Shown in pieces: positions 57,859 through 64,000 of a stretch of DNA of 64,000 nt (within the stretch, counting starts at the first letter, position 1; each line of letters opens with the position of its first letter). A program made the position numbers and the translations under genes. The notes below the pieces were generated by a model that was not told the origin of the DNA, ran no database searches, and saw only the letters and a program-made list of their open reading frames with translations. Source of the stretch: Hypomesus transpacificus (Eukaryota > Chordata > Actinopteri > Osmeriformes > Osmeridae); contig NC_061065.1 of the NCBI RefSeq assembly GCF_021917145.1, positions 1,981,923-2,045,922 on the forward strand, in the 5' to 3' direction.

Positions 57859-60800
57859 CTGAGACAGAGAAAGTGCATCTGAAAGAGAGAGACAGTGAGT
57901 GTACAGTGTGTGTGTGTGTGTGTGTTAGTCAGCGTGAGTGCGTTATGAGCGAGAGACTAGCCCGTCTGTGAGCCAGACAAAGTAGTAGGAGCCATGTTTG
58001 TGTGGCACAGCCCAAACCCTGTCACGTGACGAGACAGCTTCCTCTGCCAAGACCAAACCACTCCCACTCCACCCCACTCCCCCATGCTCTCTCCCCCTCT
58101 TCCCCCCCCTGCTCTCTCCACCTCCCCACTCTCCCCCCTGCCCCCCCCCCCCCCCCTCTCTCCCCGCTCTCTCCCCCCCGCTCTCCCCTGGCCCTGCTAT
58201 GTTCTGCTGTTTATGATAGCTCTGTCTCTACTTTCCTCCCTGCTTACTGCTGCTCTGCTGTCAGGTTCTGTGAATAGAAGCCATCTGGGTCTGATGTAAC
58301 GGCATGCACCGAGCCAACTGGACTTTATAACAGGAAATACTTGCTACTCAGCAAGGAAGGGGAGCCTGGTGAGTACCCAGACAGGACGGTGACCCCCTTT
58401 ATCCCACACACCCTCACATCATCCCTCCCTCCCTTCCTTCCTTCCTTCCTTCCCTCCCACCCCCTCTACCTCCTCCTCTCTCCCTCCCACTCTTCCTTCC
58501 TTCCACCCTCTATCTCTCTCTTCCACCCTCTCTTCCTCCCACCCCCTCTTCCGTAGGCTCTCCCTCTCTCTCCCACCCTCTCGACCCCCCCCCCCTCTCT
58601 CTCCCTCTGAAACAGTGCTGAGACCAGCCAGGAAAAGGCCTGGTGTAACCATGACAGAGATGTTCCCCAGTAAAGCATGGGGAAAGTGAGGACACACAAA
58701 TGGCCTTTATGTCATTTAACGTGACAAGAGCGAGACAATCCAGCTGTAGCTTCTCTCCCTGTGGTACTTAGATGTGGTCTTCCAAGTCCCGAGCCCGTCT
58801 AGCTAACGCGATTGGAAAACACCATGTGTTTATCTTCCAAAGAGTTTCCTCCCCAAAAATGCACCCACCCCCGCTCTTCCAACACTACTTAACCAACCAC
58901 ATGGCTTCACTCATGCAAAATGAAGCAATGGTCTGACTTTTCAGCATCTGTGGGAAAATCAGCATTGAGAAATCGCTTCCCCTTAAGATTCCAATCATAA
59001 GGAGAGAAAGCTTCTACTTACACATCAAACTCGTTCTCCTTCAGAATCTCCTTGAGTCTCCTCATGAAGATCCTCTCGCTCTCCGACGACACGACAAACC
59101 CACGATCTGGAAGATCATGAAACAAACATCTTTGATGCGGGTCTACACACGAGGACAACCAGAGCTGAAACAGGCACGCTCAGCACGCACCACAACCACA
59201 TCCCCAGCAGAACATCTCTGCCAGAGCTCAGGAAGATTCCCCTTTCTGAGGCTGTCAGAGGCCGTGCGGGTGTCCAGCCTCTTTCTGAGGCTGTCAGAGG
59301 CCGTGCGGGTGTCCAGCCTCTTTCTGAGGCTGTCAGAGGCTGTGTGGGTGTCCAGCCTCTTTCTGAGGCTGTCAGAGGCTGTGCTGGGTGTCCAGCCTCC
59401 TTCTGACGCTGTCAGGGGCTGTGCCGGTGTCCAGCCTCTTTCTGAGGCTGTCAGAGGCTGTCTGGGTGTCCAGCCTCTTTCTGACGCTGTCAGAGGCTGT
59501 GTGGGTGTCCAGCCTCTTTCTGAGGCTGTCTGGGTGTCCAGCCTCTTTCTGAGGCTGTCAGAGGCTGTGCGGGTGTCCAGCCTCTTTCTGAGGCTGTCAG
59601 AGGCTGTGCGGTGTCCAGCGTCTCAGACACTGAGAGGACGTGTCCGTCCGTGATGTCAGAGTGTTGGTTGCTCACCTTGGGACTGGGGCGTTTCTATCTG
59701 GGACACCTGGTTCATCTCTCTCCGCCTCTGCTTCTCATCCTCCCAGATGGCTTGCAGGCCAGGGTTTCTGCCAATCTGATCTATACACACACACACAAGA
59801 GAGAGAGAAGGTTCAGTTCAGCAGTCCCCCCCCCCCCCCGTCTGCACCTCCACACTGCGTGGTGGAGCCAGGAGAGGTCTTCATTACGACGGCAGCAGAC
59901 ACTGAGGGCCAGGCACTCAGCATGGACCTGTGCAATCATCCCTCCTCTGGTCCCTTACAACACCATGTTTATGGTGTGGCCTCTTCTGAGGAGATGGAAA
60001 ATCGACCTAAAAGCAACCGCAGCCCTCCCTGGTATGCTCTCCTCCTGTCCTCAACACAGATAAAAGCTGCATGACAGGGAAGAGTGGTCCTGGCTCCAAA
60101 CACAACACTTAATCAGAAACATACCCTGTAGCCCTCGCTGTTTGGTTTCGCTGTGTCATTGTATTAAATATGCATGTGAACTAGCAGGGAGGCTTTGAAA
60201 AAGGCAGCTTCCATGCAAAAGAGAGAGATCAGAAGGACAGGGTTGAGATTCTACTGGCAGATGCATAATCATACAGGTCCAGGATGACTCTGCTTTGACA
60301 AATTGTGTTGATTTAGTTGATTTAGTTCCAGGCTTTTATTTGAATCTGCTCAAACTCTTTGATCCTGACTATGCTGTTTCTCTGTCTCCCCCTCTTTCTG
60401 CTTCTTAAAATTAAAAAAAGACAGAGAGAGAGAGAAACAGAGACAGAGAGACAGCGAGAAAGAGACAGAGGTGGAGAGAGACAGAGAGAAAGAGAGAGCA
60501 AGACAGAGGTGGAGAGAGACAGAGAGAAAGAGAGAGCAAGACAGATGGAGAGAGACAGAGAGAAAGAGAGAGCAAGACAGATGGAGAGAGACAGAGAGAG
60601 CGAGACAGAGAGAGAGACAGAAAGAGAGCGAGACAGAGATAGAGAGACACAGACAGAGACAGAGAGAAAGACAGCGAGAGGAGAATGAATGAAGCCAGAT
60701 CCAGGAGGATCCTCTCCCCTCTGTCCTCCTTACTCTCCAGCTCCATGCGGTTGAGGACGTCTGCAGCGACAGCATCCACCTCCAGCTCACAGGTGCTCTG

Positions 60801-63270
60801 CTTCTCCACCTCCTCCAGGACCATGGAGCTGCAGCACAGAGACACAGGGACCAAAAGAAACAGAAAAAGACGGAGAAAAGACAGGAAATAAAAGACCTGG
60901 AGATGAGCGAGCGATAAGAAACCAGGAAGCAAACATTTGGAAGACTTAAATATTGCTCTGGGTACAGAGAGGATAGGGGGGGGGGGGAGGGGAGGACAGG
61001 GGAGGAGAGGATAGGGAGGGGAGGACAGGGGAGGAGAGGAGAGGAGAGGGGAGGGGGGGAGAGGACAGGGAGCGGAGGGGAGGGAGGGAGCGAGGGATTG
61101 AGGGAGCGAGGGAGGGGCATGTAGATGGGGGCTCTGCAGGTGTCCCTCACCAGGGGATGGCGTTCTCATCCCAGCGCCCAGACGTGTCCCCCAAGGTGCT
61201 GTCACTCAGCTTGGAGAGGTGAGGGCTCTTCAAGGTGGAGCTGCTGCTAGCTTCCTGTCTGCTGCTAGCTTCCTGTCTGTCTGCAGCTGAGGGGGGGGGC
61301 TCTGAAACAAACACACACACAATTAGTATACAGGTGCAATAAAATAATCCACAAAGGAATCACTACCCCAAGAACCCCCACAACACAGGCTCTCTGCTTC
61401 CAGCATGATTCGGGTGTGCCCTGCTCAGCCCAGCTCTGGTCAAAGTCTCTACACTTGATCTCAGATTACAAACTCTCTTCCAAGAGAGATGTGCAGAGAG
61501 AGAAGAATGTAAACAGGTGTAGCTTTTATCATGGTGCTTGCTCTCTTTGTGCTATGGGGTGCGGGAGGCCCTGCTTGTAATTGCGTCGATCCAAAAGGTG
61601 GATTAAACATTCCACCCTTGTCTTTGTCTGGGGATATTCTTGCTTGAACGGTTTGAGAGAGAGAGAGAAAAAGCGTTCATCTCGAAAGGGGATTTCCTGC
61701 CAATTCATGAACCTTCCATGCGTGGAGGGCTCACCCTGGTCTGGACTAGCCCCTTACGCCTTCTCTGGGCTGGGGAGATATCCAGTCAGTCATGGAGAAC
61801 GGACCTGTCCAGTCTCCGGCTGGCCCGGCCCAGAGATCAGGGTTTAGTCATGATCAAACAGCCCTGGTTATCTGCTGGGTTAATCCAGTGCAGTGCAGGG
61901 AGAGAGTTACCCTGGGACTGTCTGGTCCACCATCTGGGACAGCCCAGGGGGTTTGGAGGGAGCACACACACAGGTTCACTTCCTGTGATTATGGGATGTG
62001 TAGTCATGACTACGGCCCCACCCCCGGCCTACAGCCTCAGCTACATCGCTCCACAGAAAGGAAACCCAACACGTGTGTGTGTGTGTGTGTGTGTAACCCA
62101 CCTCTGTGCTGGCCCCTGCGGAACTTGACGGCCCCCAGCGTGAGCATGTTCATGCCATACAGGTTGTAGTCTATGAAGAGCTGCAGCAGATAGGGGATGT
62201 GGGCCTCGTGGGGCTGGTAGGTCCTGTTCATCACGGCTCCTCCCTGAAGCAGCTCACACACCCTGGGGCGCACACACACACACACACACACGCAAACACA
62301 CACACATGGCAAACACGCACACACGCGCACACACGCACTAGGATTGGACTTTAAACCTACAAACAATAACCCATTGTTCATGAGCATCACAGTTCATTTT
62401 GGTAGAGAAAGCCCAATCCCATGTCAGTGAAACACTGCAGCCCACAGTGACAGCTTCTCTTTACTCAAAGGTCAGAGCAGGCAAAGACCGCTGGTTGATT
62501 GATTGAGTGATTGATTAGTAGAGGCGGGGTGAGGGTACAAATCAGCTAATGCCAGCTAGGAACAGATAGTTGTCAGTCTATAACCCTCCTTTCCTCTCTA
62601 TCCACTTCTCTCTCCTCTCTATTGCAGTGCAACAGCAGGATCCACTCACAGTCTTTGCCCTGTCTAATGGCCCCCGCTACTACATAACCAGCACCCCTCC
62701 ACCCCCTCCACCCCCTCCAGCCCCTCCAGCCCCCCCCCACACGGCTTGCTCTGCGGGGCAGTCTTTACACGGCCACAGCCATGGCTGTGTGACAGAATGG
62801 ACCACGGGGGCTCGCTAAACATGTCCATCATGAAGGAAGAGCAAACATCTCCAGGCCCTCACCTTTTCACCATCTGGGGATTGTACAGATAGATCTTCAT
62901 GAACAGCTTCTCCTTGTCATGGTACCCATAAAAAGGCCTGTGGAGAGAGAACAGGTGTGTGTGTGAGAGTGTGTGTGTGTGTGTGTGAGGGGAGGGATGT
63001 TAACCTGTCATCGTACATCAGGCCAGGTCTCCCTGGTAACCATGGGAGTTGAGGACAGGGTCGTCCAGGAGAGGACTTACATGCCGGAGACGAGCGTGAC
63101 TTTGAAGACGTGCTGCGTGCTGGAGGAGGGGTTGCCCAGGGACACGTTGAGGGCCCGGTCGATGCTGAACGCCACCTGGCGCAGGTGGCTGTCGGGCTGG
63201 GGGCCGCGCCCGTCGAAGGGCACGTAGACGTAGGGGAAGATGCCATGGAGGTGGAGACAAGTCTTCTGAC
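39273..63270 (-). CDS. rev3l: DNA polymerase zeta catalytic subunit, 31 exons, 5' end outside the window
   Basis: Exons in order of translation: 63270-63081, 62937-62863, 62262-62102, 61301-61151, 60828-60734, 59780-59676, 59106-59022, 56649-56507, 56130-56002, 55780-55546, 55214-55072, 54921-51054, 50556-49709, 49312-49173, 48929-48804, 48658-48472, 48330-48219, 47507-47392, 46937-46819, 46462-46344, 45935-45794, 45057-44813, 44667-44559, 44400-44194, 43982-43873, 43471-43357, 43064-42927, 42741-42551, 41881-41635, 39918-39703, 39413-39273. All phases agree; the sum is 9008 nt or about 3001 codons (human protein 3130). Order: B-family N-terminal domain, long linker with DUF4683 and a MAD2L2-binding motif, polymerase domain, Cys-rich tail. 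Pol zeta (with MAD2L2, POLD2, POLD3) extends past DNA lesions in the nucleus. The family start exon (MFSVRIVTADYY-type) is not present, so the gene runs off the right edge. Confidence 0.97.
39475..39509. repeat. (CA)n microsatellite
   Basis: A pure CA run in the last rev3l intron, about 60 bases before the last exon's acceptor on the gene strand. Confidence 0.95.
39640..39690. repeat. Poly-C tract
   Basis: Long C runs broken only by 'gt', right after the rev3l penultimate-exon donor on the gene strand, where they read as G runs. Run length may be affected by sequencing error. Confidence 0.8.
39919..41207. repeat. 1.3-kb TG/CA-rich array of 'ggacacacac' type units
   Basis: It is made of CA runs of 3-10 units joined by 'gg', with no other sequence. 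On the rev3l strand it is (TG)n-CC and ends directly at the 'tctccag' acceptor of exon 39918-39703. The 440-580-residue open frames on both strands are artefacts of the repeat. Confidence 0.97.
41635..41881 (-). CDS. rev3l: rev3l exon before the Cys-rich tail
   Basis: 247 nt encoding [58 protein letters not shown] and a helix ending WYQELPK. It is a conserved end block of the polymerase domain. Confidence 0.95.
42551..43064 (-). CDS. rev3l: rev3l thumb-region exons
   Basis: Exon 43064-42927 ([40 protein letters not shown]) and exon 42741-42551 ([37 protein letters not shown]). These are highly conserved pol zeta blocks directly after motif C. Confidence 0.95.
43357..45057 (-). CDS. rev3l: rev3l polymerase active-site exons
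   Basis: Exons 45057-44813, 44667-44559, 44400-44194, 43982-43873 and 43471-43357. Motif A is [18 protein letters not shown] (about 44870-44910). Motif B is [14 protein letters not shown] (about 44225-44265). Motif C YGDTDS spans an intron: the codon for its Ser is split between 43873 and 43471. Both metal-binding Asp positions (DFQSLYPS and GDTDS) are intact, so the polymerase should be active. The downstream KPVKLKFEK block belongs to the thumb boundary. Confidence 0.96.
43487..43822. repeat. 24-bp minisatellite, 14 exact-period copies, inside a rev3l intron
   Basis: The unit is 'agcagaggtcagggggagat' followed by 'ggtg'. It fills 336 of the 401 bases of the intron that splits the motif C serine codon. 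Only one or two bases differ between units ('gggg'/'ggag', 'gagc'/'gaac'). Confidence 0.97.
44054..44199 (-). repeat. rev3l: 21-24-bp minisatellite containing a rev3l splice donor
   Basis: 'cctcacctccac' occurs seven times on the plus strand, starting at 44054, 44075, 44098, 44119, 44143, 44166 and 44188 (the fourth ends in 'at'). On the gene strand each reads GTGGAG|GTGAGG. The last, at 44188-44199, is the real junction of exon 44400-44194. The units differ mainly in 'ggtcccc', 'gaa' and 'ggtgcc' spacers. Confidence 0.93.
45061..45232. repeat. GA-rich microsatellite beside a rev3l acceptor
   Basis: A run of GA and G blocks. On the gene strand it is a CT-rich tract that leads straight into the 'cctgcag' acceptor of the motif A exon. 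Confidence 0.92.
45794..48929 (-). CDS. rev3l: rev3l exonuclease-like and early polymerase exons
   Basis: Exons 48929-48804, 48658-48472, 48330-48219, 47507-47392, 46937-46819, 46462-46344 and 45935-45794. Recognisable are [107 protein letters not shown] and [20 protein letters not shown]. This is the inactive 3'-5' exonuclease-like domain of pol zeta leading into the palm. Confidence 0.94.
45945..46330. repeat. Dispersed repeat fragment in a rev3l intron
   Basis: The phrase 'ttttattgtcattgcacata' with 'aacgaaatt' and the later 'gttcaggtgttttatggcac' are typical of a common fish repeat, probably a non-LTR element end. No open frame. Confidence 0.4.
46575..46788. mobile_element. 214-bp palindromic MITE in a rev3l intron
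   Basis: The ends CAGTGGTTCCCAACTC and GAGTTGGGAACCCCTG are inverted, and most of the element forms one imperfect palindrome: 'ccctgctccaacac' pairs with 'gtgttggagcaggg' and 'attcaaatgaatgg' with 'ccattcatttgaat'. The flanks TTCAAACA and CTCTAACA match at six of eight bases, a possible decayed hAT-type duplication. Confidence 0.8.
47712..47930 (+). mobile_element. tRNA-derived SINE (V-SINE-like), copy 5, in a rev3l intron
   Basis: Head 'gatggctgagcggtgaggga' and B box 'ggatcgattcc', with the core repeated in part ('tgtccttggacttgtccttg'). The tail is 'aaaagcgtctgctaaatg'. It is antisense to rev3l. Confidence 0.8.
49173..49312 (-). CDS. rev3l: rev3l exon with a 17-residue in-frame duplication
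   Basis: The exon is 140 nt with acceptor 'ccacag' and donor 'gtcagc'. It contains two copies of a 51-bp unit (plus strand 49207-49257 and 49258-49308) that encode [17 protein letters not shown] and [17 protein letters not shown], then the conserved [11 protein letters not shown]. Human REV3L has only a short stretch before the matching DTLRRVLL. Confidence 0.9.
49709..50556 (-). CDS. rev3l: rev3l linker exon (848 nt)
   Basis: Starts [20 protein letters not shown], has [12 protein letters not shown] and [20 protein letters not shown], then a Ser/Pro/Arg-rich stretch with [10 protein letters not shown] and ends CSTPVTDG. It is the region between the MAD2L2-binding motif and the exonuclease-like domain; in mammals a second MAD2L2-binding site is nearby, but I could not place it. 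Confidence 0.93.
51054..54921 (-). CDS. rev3l: rev3l giant exon (3868 nt)
   Basis: A single exon of about 1289 codons, matching the very large exon known in mammalian REV3L. Near 54180-54050 it encodes [15 protein letters not shown] and [14 protein letters not shown]. Near 53620-53280 it has the DUF4683-type block [33 protein letters not shown], and [11 protein letters not shown] basic AT-hook-like stretch follows, then [35 protein letters not shown] and [16 protein letters not shown] blocks, and it ends [11 protein letters not shown]. It is linker rather than catalytic. An apparent methionine start inside it is a GTG within the continuous exon frame. Confidence 0.95.
51146..51190 (-). other. 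rev3l: MAD2L2 (REV7)-binding motif of rev3l
   Basis: The encoded 15 residues [15 protein letters not shown] match the seat-belt ligand of human REV3L, where the LKPLMSPPS core is clasped by MAD2L2. It lies about 45 codons before the end of the giant exon. The role is known in mammals; here it is inferred from near identity. Confidence 0.85.
55072..61301 (-). CDS. rev3l: rev3l linker exons between the N-terminal domain and the giant exon
   Basis: Exons 61301-61151, 60828-60734, 59780-59676, 59106-59022, 56649-56507, 56130-56002, 55780-55546 and 55214-55072. They contain [111 protein letters not shown] and [20 protein letters not shown]. All have clear counterparts in mammalian REV3L. The exon at 61301 begins with nine C and repeats RQEASS. 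The donor after 55546 is GTTCGT, weaker than the others. Confidence 0.92.
55444..55487 (+). mobile_element. SINE tail fragment
   Basis: Only the terminal 'gagcgtctgctaaatgacta' with repeated 'aatgctaaatgac' is left. It is the same tail as in the five fuller copies. Confidence 0.6.
56716..57030. repeat. About 40-bp minisatellite, 8 copies, rev3l intron
   Basis: The unit is 'agggttatcatcagtcatag' followed by 'acagggcccctgtgattacc'. Copies alternate between 'cagggcccctg' and 'cggggtcccag' versions at the 3' end of the array. Confidence 0.9.
57031..59021 (-). other. rev3l: Rest of the 2.4-kb rev3l intron
   Basis: GT microsatellites at about 57100-57340, 57807-57853 and 57905-57925, and pyrimidine-rich tracts at 58080-58200 and 58410-58610. 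No exon signal; open frames here are low-complexity by-products. Confidence 0.7.
59241..59626. repeat. 39-bp minisatellite, about 10 copies, rev3l intron
   Basis: The unit is 'tttctgaggctgtcagaggc' followed by 'tgtgcgggtgtccagcctc'. One copy lacks the 'cagaggctg' part. It lies between the exons 59780-59676 and 59106-59022. Confidence 0.92.
60418..60685. repeat. Purine-rich GA/CAGAGA repeat
   Basis: Dominated by 'gacagagagaaagagagagc' blocks, with a longer higher-order repeat of about 40 bases. It lies about 50 bases from the donor of exon 60828-60734. Confidence 0.85.
60971..61115. repeat. G-rich purine tract
   Basis: 'ggggaggacaggggaggaga' type sequence just after the exon 61151 donor on the gene strand (C/T-rich there). 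Confidence 0.75.
62102..63270 (-). CDS. rev3l: rev3l N-terminal B-family exons
   Basis: Three exons (63270-63081, 62937-62863, 62262-62102). They encode [64 protein letters not shown], then [10 protein letters not shown] and [20 protein letters not shown]. These are the conserved N-terminal blocks of eukaryotic pol zeta. The first exon starts in phase 2 after a (TC)n-rich acceptor, so at least one coding exon of roughly 45-50 codons is missing to the right. Confidence 0.93.
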
Positions 63271-63306
63271 CTGGGGGAGGGAGAGAGAGAGAGACAGAGA
63301 GAGAGA

Positions 63307-63384
<78 letters not shown>
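63271..63384. repeat. (GA)n microsatellite beside the first rev3l exon in the window
   Basis: A nearly pure GA run of about 100 bases. On the gene strand it is (TC)n ending in 'cctcccccag', so it serves as the pyrimidine tract of the exon 63270-63081 acceptor. Confidence 0.95.
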
Positions 63385-63387
<3 letters not shown>

Positions 63388-64000
63388 GGTTACTGAACAG
63401 AAGTCTACAGGTACAATACTTTGTAATTATGACAGAACTTAAGGCCACATCACATTAGAGAACATGGACTTTTTGACGTGGTAACATATAAGATGACAGG
63501 ATGTGACGCCTGGGGGCTGCAGGTTGTAATCTCACACGTTTGAAACGCTTCACAAACGCCATCCGGACGCGCTCATTTCCCGAAAAGCCAAGCTTGGAGA
63601 TGCTGCCAGTGACGTGAGCGCTTTTACGAAGCTCATTAAAAGGTACAGACTGCAGACTACAGAGATGGATGGTGAGAGGGCCAGGGGGGGGGCCAGTAAA
63701 ACAGCTCCATTTTCCCCGGCAGCTCAGCCTCAGACAGACAGACGAGAACCACAAAGACCCGCAACGCCATGATTCATGAGTGCGGCGTTGCCGCGGCCAC
63801 ACCAGTGTATAGCAGCCTATTAGCTAAGTAAAGGGGGGGGGGGGGGGGGGGGGCCTCAGTGATGCAGCGAGCTGGGCCATGTGGGATGAGGTAATCTGCT
63901 GTTGGCGTTTAAGAAGGACTGCCTCTGACCTCATCAGCCCTGGACACACAAGTCCTACACAGCCTGAGGAAACAGCTGTCTGTTGGACAAGGATGCTGGC
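63385..64000 (-). other. rev3l: rev3l intron, right edge of window
   Basis: No exon was found. There is a poly-G run of about 24 at 63831-63853. The missing first coding exon(s) must lie further right. Confidence 0.6.

Noticed and set aside
63455..63802. Missing first rev3l exon in the minus-strand 115-residue frame
   Set aside because: The translation has none of the conserved pol zeta N-terminal residues and no suitable donor.

Overview
The window is nuclear DNA from a ray-finned (teleost) fish. The evidence is vertebrate genes split by GT-AG introns, tRNA-derived SINEs with the usual fish tail (gcgtctgctaaatg), short hAT-like MITEs and very abundant micro- and minisatellites. Gene order and orientation match the human 6q21 block RPF2 - SLC16A10 - MFSD4B - REV3L. 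The species cannot be fixed from this sequence.

Layout. 1-3100: no coding exon; about 1-1860 looks like the 3' UTR of an upstream plus-strand gene, followed by two dispersed repeats. 3102-5600 (+): rpf2, ten exons, 306 aa. 6459-26589 (+): slc16a10 (MCT10/TAT1), six exons, 508 aa, with very large introns 1 and 3 full of repeats and a long 3' UTR to about 29.4 kb. 30599-33294 and 34873-37624 (+): two tandem mfsd4b genes (sodium-dependent glucose transporter 1 family), four exons each, 522 and 632 aa. 63270-39273 (-): rev3l, catalytic subunit of DNA polymerase zeta. Thirty-one exons are in the window, every exon phase agrees, and they give about 3001 codons to the stop; only the first coding exon(s) lie beyond the right edge. 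mfsd4b-2 and rev3l converge tail to tail, with poly(A) signals only about 70 bp apart.

The genes do not form one pathway: ribosome assembly (rpf2), aromatic amino acid/thyroid hormone transport (slc16a10), sugar transport (mfsd4b) and translesion DNA synthesis (rev3l). The block is conserved synteny.

The most unusual structure is two minisatellites whose repeat unit contains a real exon-intron junction, so the authentic 5' splice site is followed by a row of copies of itself. They are slc16a10 exon 4 (31-bp unit, six complete donors) and the rev3l exon ending at 44194 (21-24-bp unit, seven donors). Other points are an in-frame 51-bp duplication in a rev3l coding exon, a 1.3-kb TG-rich array against a rev3l 3' splice site, a mappable junction for the mfsd4b tandem duplication, a gene-conversion-like pattern between the two mfsd4b copies, and a one-base frame shift in the tail of mfsd4b-1.
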